Translations under genes and position numbers: made by a program
Shown: positions 32,985-41,977 of the stretch, one piece after another
How positions within the stretch are numbered: position 1 is the stretch's first letter
How the letters are laid out: the number at the start of each line of letters is the position of its first letter
Notes under the pieces: generated by a model
Told to the model about the DNA's origin: nothing
Databases searched by the model: none
Seen by the model: only the letters and a program-made list of their open reading frames with translations
Assembly (NCBI GenBank): GCA_019746975.1
Contig: JAIERK010000089.1
Coordinates: forward strand, 1 to 64,000
DNA length: 64,000 nt
Direction: 5' to 3'
Source: Candidatus Obscuribacterales bacterium
GTDB taxonomy: Bacteria > Cyanobacteriota > Vampirovibrionia > Obscuribacterales > Obscuribacteraceae

Positions 32985-34004
32985 ATGGCACAACTCTTCC
33001 ACCCTTCTCGGGTCGCCCTGGCGATTGCGCTCGGTATTTTTGCATCGACTGCATCTTTTGGCTCACCCGTGTACACAGGCTCGGTCTGCTCGGAGAATGT
33101 CTGCCGTTTGACCAATGAGGTCTCGTGGACACGCTCCCTTAAGGATGCGCAACAAGAAGCAGAAAAGGAAGGCAAGCTCGTTTTGTGGATTCATATGGTC
33201 GGCAAGATCGAAGGGTTCACTTGAAGCGCAGGCAATAGCTTGAGAGCCGTGTCGCTCTCGCAACAACCAGTATTCAACATTCTGAAACAAGACTTTGTCT
33301 GCGGCTACAAAGATATAGAAAACAAGCGCTACGCCGGAAGTTCTCGCAAGCACAGCCCATCAGGTGAGGCGGTAGATACCACCAACGGTGCCGGACCTCA
33401 CAACATCCAGATATTTGTTATGGACCCCGACGGCACCGTGCTCACGTGTCTGCCCGGGTACTGGTGCTCCCAGGATTTGGCAAGCGAACTCGAGTTCGCC
33501 AAGCAGCTCGGCGCTGTCTACAAAGACCCAACACTGACTATTGCTGACAGAAATGCACGTTTTACAGAGATGCAACTCAATCACTTGAAGGCCCATTCTA
33601 AAGCGTTACGCAAGCGCAGTGAGATGCAACATTTCGATGTAGCTTACGAGAAGGAGAAGCGGTTCTTAACTTCGGATGTTTTCAACAGAACTGTCATCAA
33701 CCCCAGGACACTCAATCCGAATCTCAGCAATCTTCCGGAATCGGCCATAAAAACATGCGATGTAATTATGCACCAACGCATGGCGACTAGACCGTTTATC
33801 CCATACGAAGAGTTTGATGTCGCAGCTTTCAGCGACTACGGCAAGCCTATGTATGATCGTCATGAAGACTCTCTGGCCACTGAGGGTGCTCCGATCGGCA
33901 ACGACCCTCGCGCTCATCCAATCAAGACTACGGCAAAGAGGGAAGGAAAGTCGATGCTATACCGCGCCGCGCGCTATGGTCTCAGTGCCGCGATGAAGAG
34001 GTAG
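32985..34004 (+). CDS. Secreted thioredoxin-like protein with in-frame TGA (candidate selenoprotein, or pseudogene)
   Basis: Two frames in the same phase, 32985-33221 and 33225-34004, are separated only by TGA (33222-33224) and together would encode 339 residues. GAGGA seven bases before the ATG supports the start. A signal peptide (about residues 1-26) precedes a thioredoxin-like region, 'EAEKEGKLVLWIHMVGKIEGFT', stop, 'SAGNSLRAVSL'. The stop stands where such proteins are expected to carry a redox Cys. A hairpin that fits bacterial SECIS rules begins 17 bases after the TGA. The downstream 259 codons remain open and protein-like, and their only alternative start is a TTG without a ribosome binding site. 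Selenocysteine insertion is my preferred reading; a recent nonsense mutation is the alternative. No sel genes are in the window. Confidence 0.6.
33241..33260 (+). promoter_or_regulatory. SECIS-like hairpin downstream of the in-frame TGA
   Basis: GAGAGC (33242-33247) and GCTCTC (33254-33259) form a perfect 6-bp stem, extended by a possible U-G pair. The loop is CGUGUC. The loop G at 33249 lies 24 bases after the UGA and is the second loop base, within the published pattern for bacterial SECIS elements (a G among the first two loop bases, about 16-37 bases from the UGA). Confidence 0.5.
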
Positions 34005-34048
34005 CGCAGGCACAACTCCGTACTTTCAGCTAAGAAAGCACATCGAGG

Positions 34049-34597
34049 TTGCACCCACAGGAGCTGCGGGAGCTGCTCAAACTCAACGACTCAGCTCTGG
34101 GCAACGAGATCATTTTCCTGGGAATGAAATTCGGTTTTCTAAACATAATTACGAAGCTGGCGAATGTAGCGCGCATCAACCAGGACAACCAGGAGTACGA
34201 CGATGATTCGATCGCCTGGCTGTGGAGCCTTTGGCTAAACTTCGAACCATTCAACAACAATATCAAGCTGCAGTGGCTTCAGCGATTCAATAACGCGACA
34301 CGCGAGCACTGTCTCGATGAAAAAAATCGGAAAGAAATAATTCATCAGATCAATACAAAAGTAGTAGAAAACTGGGACCTATACGTCGCCGAGCAGGTGG
34401 TAAAAGCGGCGCACTATCTAGGCAAAGCCGGTGCGCCTCTCAAGAAGGATTGCATCAAGTTCATCATCGAGATGTTTCAGGGTTACGGCGCAAGATTTCA
34501 GCGTGGACAGTTGGTATTCGCGCGTTCGCTCGTTCGACTTTATGGAGACGAGAAGGACGTCTTTCGTTTGGAAGATACTACCAACAGCTATTGGTAG
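34049..34597 (+). CDS. Unrecognised helical protein
   Basis: The 182-residue frame starts at TTG 34049, close behind the thioredoxin-like gene (44-base gap), so cotranscription is likely. GAGG immediately before the TTG is too close to be a normal ribosome binding site; a later Met ('MKFGFLNII', residue 26) may be the true start. The sequence is predicted helical, rich in Trp and Asn in the middle ('SIAWLWSLWLNFEPFNNNIKL'), without signal peptide. No family is recognised. Confidence 0.5.
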   Translation: MHPQELRELLKLNDSALGNEIIFLGMKFGFLNIITKLANVARINQDNQEYDDDSIAWLWSLWLNFEPFNNNIKLQWLQRFNNATREHCLDEKNRKEIIHQINTKVVENWDLYVAEQVVKAAHYLGKAGAPLKKDCIKFIIEMFQGYGARFQRGQLVFARSLVRLYGDEKDVFRLEDTTNSYW

Positions 34598-34908
34598 CAA
34601 TCCGCGTACTTGAGCAGCAACGATCGCGTGACCGAGTTGGGCTTCCAAATCCATTTCATGAGTTGAACGTGCGAAGATTTCACTTTCCAGATGAAGCGCT
34701 TCGAGAGCACAATGGAACAGTTGCGCTTTACGAGATTGCTATCGAGTACGAGAAGGTCTCTTACTAACACGCCGCACATCGCCTGACTCGAATGATCCGT
34801 CGATGTTCAAGTGATTGCGGACCGCATACATTCGAGCGAATTAAATGCCTGATCTATCAAAAATCTGGGTAGGAATGATTAGACATTTAGCTTGAGCACG
34901 TTTTTCAT
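34598..34908. other. Intergenic region, nothing recognised
   Basis: About 310 bases between two rightward genes. The small frames here have no ribosome binding sites and no protein character. It probably contains the promoter of the following secreted protein. Confidence 0.4.
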
Positions 34909-36060
34909 ATGAACATAAATTCTTCATTTGCGCCTGGAGGTATCTCACTTCAGATCGGGCGGACAACCATTTTAGGTGCCCTGATCCTGCTGTCGACCAC
35001 TGCCGATGCATCGGCTCAGCAGGACAAGGTTGAACATCTCCCCACGGTTGTTTTACAAACACCATTTAGCGAATTCAAAAACAATGAGGTCGACGTTTCA
35101 TTCAAGTATCCAAAAGATTGGAAGGAGTCAAAGCCTTCAGAAAAAGAGGCAATCGTAAAGTTCGCCGGGCAAGCAGATGGACTGAGCGGTGACCTGGTGC
35201 TCAGTAGGTTCGGCGATGGCAACACACCAGAATCAGTGAAAAGCGTCTTGAATCATTATGTCTTCAATCAGCTCGAGGACTTGAAAAGACTGCAGGAAAA
35301 GAAGGTCGCGATCGGGGCTACTCGACGACTGGCGGCCGAGTTACAGGATATCTCATTTTCGATTAGCGGACTCAAGATTCAGCAGCGATACGTACTTTTC
35401 TCTCACAACTCGGATACATACTCAATAGTTTTCACCGCTCCTGCTGCGCAGTTCAATTCATTGACACCAATTTTCAACAATGTTCTTTTGAGTATCCAGA
35501 CACCATTAAGCACTGCACGTAATACCAAACCAGCAACAACCACGACAACACCAACAAAAGCGCCGACAAAGCCAGCTATCACCCCTCCGGAAAAAGCAAT
35601 CGTATTGAAGACCTACAAGTCCAGCCTGGTGCCGATTAGCTTTGGATATCCGGACGACTGGAAGGTGGCAGCCGGCTCACGCCAGGATGAACCGGTCAAC
35701 ATTCAGGGCGCAAATGGCAAAGGCCACGCTGCGGTCATAGTGCTGCATCGCGGAGAGATGCATCCTACCCTCTCTATCGATGATATTGCCGATGCGCTCC
35801 AGAAGGAGTATTTCGAACCGCAGAAGAGCTTTCATCGAGTCACCAGACAAAGTCTGAGCTTCGGTTCCGGGTCTCAGATTCAAGGTGTCGTACAGGAGCA
35901 GACTTTCGAGCAAGCAGGTACACCTGTTAAGCAAATGGTGGCTATGTTTTACCATGGCGACAGAACCTATGCGCTGTCACTACTCGCTCCAGGGTGGAAG
36001 GATAGCGAAATGCATAATTTGTTCTACAAGGTACTCGCAACTGTGAGTGTTCAAGACTAG
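34909..36060 (+). CDS. Secreted protein with two PsbP/DcrB-like domains
   Basis: The 383-residue protein has a signal peptide (hydrophobic stretch about residues 20-36, ending ADASAQQ). Two similar domains follow, at about residues 50-205 and 235-382, each opening with a strand of the type 'VSFKYPKDWKES' / 'ISFGYPDDWKVA' and ending with 'YSIVFTAPAAQF' / 'YALSLLAPGWKD'. This pattern is shared with PsbP, DcrB and related alpha-beta proteins that bind small ligands or partner proteins. A Thr/Pro/Lys linker (TTTTTPTKAPTKP) joins them. The internal duplication is clear; the ligand is unknown. Confidence 0.75.
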   Translation: MNINSSFAPGGISLQIGRTTILGALILLSTTADASAQQDKVEHLPTVVLQTPFSEFKNNEVDVSFKYPKDWKESKPSEKEAIVKFAGQADGLSGDLVLSRFGDGNTPESVKSVLNHYVFNQLEDLKRLQEKKVAIGATRRLAAELQDISFSISGLKIQQRYVLFSHNSDTYSIVFTAPAAQFNSLTPIFNNVLLSIQTPLSTARNTKPATTTTTPTKAPTKPAITPPEKAIVLKTYKSSLVPISFGYPDDWKVAAGSRQDEPVNIQGANGKGHAAVIVLHRGEMHPTLSIDDIADALQKEYFEPQKSFHRVTRQSLSFGSGSQIQGVVQEQTFEQAGTPVKQMVAMFYHGDRTYALSLLAPGWKDSEMHNLFYKVLATVSVQD

Positions 36061-36110
36061 AGTCCATTGCCAACTAAAATGCCTGTCGTTAAAAAATTAC
36101 TGCCAATTCC

Positions 36111-36132
36111 CACTCTAAGTAAATTTGGAGTG
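36111..36132. terminator. Weak hairpin between convergent genes
   Basis: CACTC-N12-GAGTG lies between the ends of the PsbP-like gene and the receiver-like gene. The stem is short and there is no T-run, so it is a weak candidate. Confidence 0.3.
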
Positions 36133-36216
36133 CGGGCCCGACAGCTTTAAAGCTGCTTTCGATAAAGCTTGATCGCTCTTTGGAAGCAGTATATGGTGGA
36201 ACGCTGTATTGCGCGT

Positions 36217-36651
36217 CTATTCCGGAGTCTGCTCCGGGCGCTTCTCTTTCGTGTTGGCTCTGTGAGTGATGATGGGCACCGTGCACTCCTTGAGCCAATC
36301 AGCCTCTATCGGGTGATAGAAAACGCTTACGGCACCAGATTCGATGGCTATTGACTCGTCTACGCAGCTCTGGCCTTTTTCAACCAGGAAGATGACCGGT
36401 ATCTCGCATAGCTCAGGGTCAGCCTTTAGCTCGGTCAGGAAGTTCAAACCGTCACCATCCGTTAAATCGCTGTCGCAGATGATCAAATCGGGAAAATTTT
36501 TCTGTGCAAGAAAGAGCGCGAGCGAATAGCCCGTCGCTGGGATCACCTGATAGCCCATGCCCTGATAAGCTTCCTTCGCAACGCTCACATTTGTCTTGTT
36601 GGTGCCTGCGACCAAAATGTTGATGGCCTCTAAATTTATACTGCGATTCAT
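36217..36651 (-). CDS. Stand-alone response-regulator receiver domain, partly degenerate
   Basis: The start is ATG 36651 (MNRSINLEAINILV), with GGAG nine bases upstream, rather than the GTG at 36666. The 144-residue protein is a single receiver domain. The phosphoacceptor Asp is present in 'DLIICDSDLTDGDG', but the other active-site residues are altered: the N-terminal acidic pair is replaced ('ILVAGTN'), the Thr/Ser position reads Val ('VIFLVEKG') and the conserved Lys of the K-P motif is His ('VFYHPIE'). Phosphorylation-dependent switching is therefore doubtful. There is no output domain. Confidence 0.8.
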   Translation of the reverse strand: MNRSINLEAINILVAGTNKTNVSVAKEAYQGMGYQVIPATGYSLALFLAQKNFPDLIICDSDLTDGDGLNFLTELKADPELCEIPVIFLVEKGQSCVDESIAIESGAVSVFYHPIEADWLKECTVPIITHRANTKEKRPEQTPE

Positions 36652-36773
36652 CGAAGGCTGCTCCACGATTCAAGTGATGACTGAGGATGTCTTCAGTCAG
36701 CCAATATTCGAATAGCCTGGCTGTAAGCCCCTTGTCGCGAGGCTCGCATCGATGACGACGCTATCAGACTAAC

Positions 36774-39700
36774 CTACTCCCCGAGAGCCCAGACCCGGAC
36801 GGTCTTGTCATTGCTACCGGTGAGAACCAATCCCTTGTCCGCAGCGAAGTCTTCGCTCCAGATTCCGAGGTTGAAGCCGTCTATAGCCGACTTCAGGCTC
36901 CCGATTGAAAGATCCCAGATTCTAACTGTTTTGTCCAGACTTCCGGTGACGGCCTGGCTTCCACCCTTCATAAACTTTACTCGAAGGACCCAATCTCTGT
37001 GACCATCCAATACCTGAACCTGCTTTAGAGAGTCTAAGTCCCAGATTCGAGCCGTCAAATCTCTACCACCACTGATCAATCTTTTTCCATCTTCAGAGAT
37101 ATCGAGAGAGAGTACATGGCTTTCGTGTCCCTGAAGTCTATACAGCTGTTTAAAACTTTTCGCATCCCAAACGATAATGGTTCTGTCGTCGCTGCTGCTT
37201 ATCACGCGGGATCCATCGGGCGTGAATATGACACTTCGAACGGTCGCTGTGTGTCCAGCCAAAGTCGCCAGCGCAGCGCCGCTTTGGAGGTCCCAGAGAA
37301 TAACGGCGTTATCATAGCCGCCAGATGCAGCCTGCTTAAGATCAGGAGAACAAGCCACGCAGGTCACAAGATTTTTATGACCGGTAAGCACCTTCTCCTC
37401 TTTCTGCGAAGCGACGTCAAACATTCTGACCGTCTTATCATCGCTGGCCGATAGCAGCTTGGTTCCATCCTTTGAGAAAGCTAAACCATTGACGTCATCG
37501 CGATGACCAGGCATCTCAGCGAGCAGCTTGCCCTGATTTACATCCCAGTATCGGATTACATGGTCGGAGCCACCAGAGGCTGCAAAGTTGCTATCAGGTG
37601 CAAAACACAATGCTTTAATCCAGTCGATATGCCCTTGCAGCGCTCTGAGCTCTTGCGCATGTCCTGTGGACCCGGCGACACCTGATACCGTAGATAGTGC
37701 CGAATCTCGCGACGGATACTTTGACTCAGCCCTATCCCCTGGTGCGTTGGCTGCAGATGCGGTGGCAACGTCCACTGACGAACTTGCAGGGTTGCTCGGA
37801 TCCATGGATGTTGCGGACGAGCTGGATGGCAAACTACTCGAACCCGATGGCAACGCGGACGAGTTGGACGCCAGGCTACTCGAACCCGTCGGTAGCGCGG
37901 ACGAGTTGGAGGCCAGGCTCAAACTAGATGGCAGGTTTTCGACTGGTTGTAACACGACTGAAGCCGCTGCGTTGATGTCAGGCGCTACCGCCAGGGTGCC
38001 GTCTGCGGCTGCCGAAGTTGAAGCCGCCGGGTTTGCCTCCTGCGCGGCACTCGACCCAGAGCCTACCGATGGAGCCGAGGCAGGACTCGGATTGGTAGCT
38101 TCAGTTCTTGGTGTCGACGACGTTCGGTAGTTCGGATCTAGTGGTGCGCTCTGCTTCGCACTGCCAGCAGTGGCTGGGGTCAGACTCATGTCGACGGATT
38201 GACTTTGCGTGACCGCACCTGGCGCACCGTCGGCAGGGGACGAGACCGTGTCACTCTTCATGACCGCATCCGCTGACGGACTACTTCCCGTAGGTTGAGA
38301 ATCCTTTGGATCGGGTGTGCGGAGATCCGTCATGTCTACAGACTTAGGCGCAGCAGTACTCAGTTCTGCAATATCGGCGGATTCATCTTTGACATCAATA
38401 CGAGTGGACGGTGCGGAGCCTCCAGCCAGATTTTTTTGCTCGGCCGATCGAATTTCATTTCGCAACGGCAAGGATTCCTCTGGTTGACTCTGGTTATTCG
38501 TCGCGCCAGGCAAGCTGCCGGATGAGCCAGTGGCTAAAGCTGAAGCGGCGCCCTCCTTGATACTATCTGCGGCACCACTCGTTTGGACAGTGGGTCCGCG
38601 CAAATCCACGATCTCGCTATCACCACCGACATTGTCGCTCGGACTGGGAACAGCTGCTGCTTGGTCTTTGAGCTTCTCGACGCCATCCTCGTAGGAACCA
38701 TACGATGCTGCCGACCCGACTGATTGCTGCGTAGCCGCTGCAGGAGCGTCCGAGCTCGCATTCGCAAAGGCATCGCCGGAAGGCTTATTCGCAATTGCAG
38801 GTCCAGCAGAACCCGTTGCTTGCGCCAAGCCGGAATCAATGCCGCCACCCGGCGGTGATTGCGACAACGTGCTCTCAGGCACGGAGGGGGTTGCGCCTGA
38901 AAGACCTTCGTTGGCCGCACTCGTCACGACAGGTTGCAACGCATTAGTAGAATCGGAAGGACTAGCACCTGCTCCGATTGGTGCAGCCGACGAACTCCCG
39001 TTAACCGAAGGCTTCTCCGCATCGCCGCCTGGTGCAGCTGACGAACTCCCATCAACTGGTGCTTTCTGTACATCACCGCTAGATGGGGATGGGAACTGCG
39101 ACCCCGCGCTCAAATCGCTACTTTGCTGTTGGGTCGGTAAAGCCGGAGCTACGTCGACTGGTGGAACACCTGGAGAGAAAGCCGACGTTGTCCCGTTGTT
39201 GGCTGCTCCTGCGGTCTGGCTGTCAGCGAAGCTAGTTGGCGCGTTAATCGGCTGCCCCGTGACGCTGGAGAATCGGATCACTTGAGGCGCGGCCCCACTC
39301 GCAAATCCGTTAGAAGGAGTAAATGGTGTGCGGGATGCGACAGGTGGTGCGACGAACCCACCCGCTGGCGCGCTGGATCCGACAAAAGCTGCCTTGCCAG
39401 GCTGTCCAGAAGATTGAGCACCCTGCCCAATGCCGGTGGCTGGAACTTCGGCCCGAACGCCTGTTTGACCTTGTGCTGGCGAGGCTGATACTGGCAAGAC
39501 TGCTGCCGACGCGGGCGCTGTCGCCGACGGCGCCGCCACCGGTAGTGGTGGCACATGAAAACCAAGTATCGAAAGTTGCTCCCTCGCAGACTTTGCATTA
39601 TCAACCTTCTTAAGACTATCGTACACCTTTACAAGGAGCTCGAGACTTGCCCGCAAATGCTCTTTGGACTTTGTCTCTTTGGCAGCTTCGAGAGCATGGA

Positions 39701-39875
39701 TTAGCACCTGCTCCGCATCGGCATATCGCCCCTGTTTGACAAAGTTCTCCCCAGCCTCGTTATACGTCCGCCAAGCCAGTTCGTTAGCCCGCGCCTGTGG
39801 CGACAACACTGAATAACCCGCCACGAGGCTGAATATCGCCACGGTGGTCCAGACAGGACGAGGTCGTCTCTTCAT
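36774..39875 (-). CDS. Secreted protein: TPR-like N-terminus, 600-residue Ser/Ala/Pro-rich stalk, WD40 propeller
   Basis: The preferred start is ATG 39875 (MKRRPRPVW), with GGAGGT five bases upstream; it overlaps the TGA of the upstream gene as TGATG. The signal peptide (to about residue 31) is followed by a helical TPR-like part ('VKQGRYADAEQVLIHALEAA'). A very long low-complexity region (about 115-735) is rich in Ser, Ala, Pro and Gly with internal repeats. A seven-bladed WD40 propeller (about 740-1033) closes the protein ('LQGHIDWIKALCFAPDSN' and 'LTGHKNLVTCVACSPDLK' are two blades). It is probably an exported, surface or periplasmic binding protein presenting the propeller on a stalk. Last gene of a four-gene operon. 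Confidence 0.85.
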   Translation of the reverse strand: MKRRPRPVWTTVAIFSLVAGYSVLSPQARANELAWRTYNEAGENFVKQGRYADAEQVLIHALEAAKETKSKEHLRASLELLVKVYDSLKKVDNAKSAREQLSILGFHVPPLPVAAPSATAPASAAVLPVSASPAQGQTGVRAEVPATGIGQGAQSSGQPGKAAFVGSSAPAGGFVAPPVASRTPFTPSNGFASGAAPQVIRFSSVTGQPINAPTSFADSQTAGAANNGTTSAFSPGVPPVDVAPALPTQQQSSDLSAGSQFPSPSSGDVQKAPVDGSSSAAPGGDAEKPSVNGSSSAAPIGAGASPSDSTNALQPVVTSAANEGLSGATPSVPESTLSQSPPGGGIDSGLAQATGSAGPAIANKPSGDAFANASSDAPAAATQQSVGSAASYGSYEDGVEKLKDQAAAVPSPSDNVGGDSEIVDLRGPTVQTSGAADSIKEGAASALATGSSGSLPGATNNQSQPEESLPLRNEIRSAEQKNLAGGSAPSTRIDVKDESADIAELSTAAPKSVDMTDLRTPDPKDSQPTGSSPSADAVMKSDTVSSPADGAPGAVTQSQSVDMSLTPATAGSAKQSAPLDPNYRTSSTPRTEATNPSPASAPSVGSGSSAAQEANPAASTSAAADGTLAVAPDINAAASVVLQPVENLPSSLSLASNSSALPTGSSSLASNSSALPSGSSSLPSSSSATSMDPSNPASSSVDVATASAANAPGDRAESKYPSRDSALSTVSGVAGSTGHAQELRALQGHIDWIKALCFAPDSNFAASGGSDHVIRYWDVNQGKLLAEMPGHRDDVNGLAFSKDGTKLLSASDDKTVRMFDVASQKEEKVLTGHKNLVTCVACSPDLKQAASGGYDNAVILWDLQSGAALATLAGHTATVRSVIFTPDGSRVISSSDDRTIIVWDAKSFKQLYRLQGHESHVLSLDISEDGKRLISGGRDLTARIWDLDSLKQVQVLDGHRDWVLRVKFMKGGSQAVTGSLDKTVRIWDLSIGSLKSAIDGFNLGIWSEDFAADKGLVLTGSNDKTVRVWALGE
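37800..37930 (-). repeat. Tandem repeats in the stalk of the WD40 protein
   Basis: A unit of about 48 bases recurs two to three times and encodes SSLASNSSALPTGS-like stretches just before the propeller. The copies differ at a few bases, so they arose by duplication and then diverged. Confidence 0.75.
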
Positions 39876-41938
39876 CAATTACCTCCATCCCACTCATTTC
39901 CAGCCGAATGCGCAGGCGCTATGTGTCGTTCGGTCTCGCCGCTATCTCCCCAAAGCACACCACCAGCGGTACCAGGTTTAACAATCTCACTTCTCATCCA
40001 TGTCGCATCACTGGGATTCTGAAGGTAGAGGGAAGAACGTCCATCCAGCTCATTGCCAGGAGCTGTAAGAGTCAGAGAGTTACAAATTTTGTGCACGTTT
40101 GGCGACCTCAGCCATGCCGATGTGCCCTCAGCAGCGAGAATGTAGAGAAAACGGTTGGCGACGAACATGCGGACATGAACACCCCAGTCGGGTTTTCCCT
40201 TGATCTTCGTTATGTTGATAATCCGGCCGGGATAACCTTGCAGACTCGCGGGAGACTGCTTGTATTCCAGCGTTCCATATTCAGTGCGCAAAGCTCTGGA
40301 CGTCGCTTCGAACGCAGCAGGTATGGCGGCCGGTACCGGTTGACTGGGAAGAATTATGTAGCCAACACAATAAGCACCTTGCGTGTCCGGATAGATGTAT
40401 TCAACTTGCCGCATGCCCGATCTGTTACTGAATTTCATGATCGGTTTGCCCGGAAGCAAGATGGAGAACTTACCTTCAGGATAGGTGTATCGACTCAATC
40501 GAACACCACCGAATGTCGCAATCGGATCCGGCGCCGACGGAGAAGGCGGCTTGGCTACTACTGTGCCACTAGCACTACCGAAGACCTGTTCTATGGCGAA
40601 TCCTTTTTGCCGCAAGCGCGCTAGCAAGCCATGTCCGCCCAACAGGCTCTTCGCATCCATAGAAACGAATACCGGGCCTTTGGTACTGCGCAATTGCTCT
40701 TCTATACGACTGTTGGCGTTTTCGGTTCGTTGATCCAGGACCTGCTCCACGGCACCAAGCAATTGCGGATTCGCCCGCTGGGCCCGCGTCACCGCAGTCT
40801 GCATTTTTTCCTCGTCACCATCACGCCAGGCTTCGCCCATCGCCATCTGCGTGTCTTTGAAGTCCATGAGGTCGTGAATCGATAGTTGCAGTAAATGATT
40901 CTGCACATCCTCAGGCAAACTATCGTAGATTTTGATCTTCGCATCGGTGGAGTCCACCTCGACAACAGGCTTCGAAGCCTTCCGAGCAAATGCTAACAAC
41001 TCTTTATCCCAGTCAATCCGTCTAAAACCATCCAGACGAAACAGCGAGGACTCGAATGCTACGGCAGCGAACCACGGTTTCCAAAAATCATACATATCCA
41101 TCGTCTCACCCGACCAGGCGAGAAACGCATTCATTGCCTGGCGGCTGGAAGGCGAAAGATGCTTGGATAGTTGATCTCCATCGTTGAGGCGAATGGTCGG
41201 AGCTGAGTATGGTAACGCGTTGCGCAAATCGACGGTATCAACAACAACCGATTTGGCACTGCTGATGGCATTCTCGATTTCGCCTGAAAGTGGAAACAAA
41301 TTCTTGTCGTCACGATAAAATGGTATCGTCCCCAGCAGGAACACGATATCTTCTCCACGACGCGCTTTCCAGAAGAACAATTTCGATTCGCCGGAAGTCC
41401 CAGAGGAAGTTTTGGTCTCGCCAGTGGTAGCGGTAGTAGACTTAACGGCTGCGACCGGTATACCGACTTTATCGCCGGTCTCATTCACAAGATCTTTGAA
41501 TCGATCCAAAAATTCCGGCGGGGCATCAGGCGGATAGGCCAGGCGAGTATAATAATGACCATTGTCCTTCGATGAGTATGGCGCCATCAAAATGACCGAG
41601 TAAAAATTATACTCGTTGTAATTTTGTGGCAGCTGCGCCTTGCCTTCGTATCGTCCGGGTTTCAACTCGATATCGCCCATGATACCAGCGAAATCCGGCG
41701 CCATCTCCTGCCGATTGCCGTCCATGAATGGACGGACCTTGTATTCAAAATGTATTTTGTTGGCTTCCTTCGTCACCTTAGCCTTGGTGTAATACTCTTT
41801 AAGCAGCTCGACCAGCCGGCTTTCAATGGAATCGATGCCGTTGGAAGTAGTCTCCGCGGCGAACCCCTGGGGCAACAAAATGAATGCGCTCAGCGAAACA
41901 ATTATTGTGGCTTTCGACGCAAATCTGGCGAACCGCAT
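39875..41938 (-). CDS. Secreted TraB/GumN-like protein lacking both catalytic GxxH motifs
   Basis: The 687-residue protein has a signal peptide (to about residue 28), an N-terminal domain shared with its neighbour ('NKIHFEYKVRPFMDGNRQE'), a TraB/GumN domain (about 185-460) and a C-terminal domain (about 480-670, 'FSILLPGKPIMKFS'). TraB/TIKI proteins carry two GxxH motifs. Here the first reads 'LLGTIPFY' near residue 203 and the second 'SMDAKSLLGG' near 426, so both His are gone and the protein is probably inactive. It lies 39 bases after the paralogue at 41978-44218. Overlap with the next gene indicates translational coupling. Confidence 0.82.
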   Translation of the reverse strand: MRFARFASKATIIVSLSAFILLPQGFAAETTSNGIDSIESRLVELLKEYYTKAKVTKEANKIHFEYKVRPFMDGNRQEMAPDFAGIMGDIELKPGRYEGKAQLPQNYNEYNFYSVILMAPYSSKDNGHYYTRLAYPPDAPPEFLDRFKDLVNETGDKVGIPVAAVKSTTATTGETKTSSGTSGESKLFFWKARRGEDIVFLLGTIPFYRDDKNLFPLSGEIENAISSAKSVVVDTVDLRNALPYSAPTIRLNDGDQLSKHLSPSSRQAMNAFLAWSGETMDMYDFWKPWFAAVAFESSLFRLDGFRRIDWDKELLAFARKASKPVVEVDSTDAKIKIYDSLPEDVQNHLLQLSIHDLMDFKDTQMAMGEAWRDGDEEKMQTAVTRAQRANPQLLGAVEQVLDQRTENANSRIEEQLRSTKGPVFVSMDAKSLLGGHGLLARLRQKGFAIEQVFGSASGTVVAKPPSPSAPDPIATFGGVRLSRYTYPEGKFSILLPGKPIMKFSNRSGMRQVEYIYPDTQGAYCVGYIILPSQPVPAAIPAAFEATSRALRTEYGTLEYKQSPASLQGYPGRIINITKIKGKPDWGVHVRMFVANRFLYILAAEGTSAWLRSPNVHKICNSLTLTAPGNELDGRSSLYLQNPSDATWMRSEIVKPGTAGGVLWGDSGETERHIAPAHSAGNEWDGGN

Positions 41939-41977
41939 TTAGTAAACTCTTCCGACCAATGAGTAAAAGTCATTCTA

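Noticed and set aside
32861-33118. 85-codon rightward frame overlapping the start of the thioredoxin-like gene
   Set aside because: Different phase from the gene with signal peptide and ribosome binding site; no protein character.
33240-34004. Independent gene starting at TTG 33240
   Set aside because: The TTG lies at the hairpin without a ribosome binding site, and the product lacks the N-terminal half of the domain; treated as the continuation beyond the TGA.
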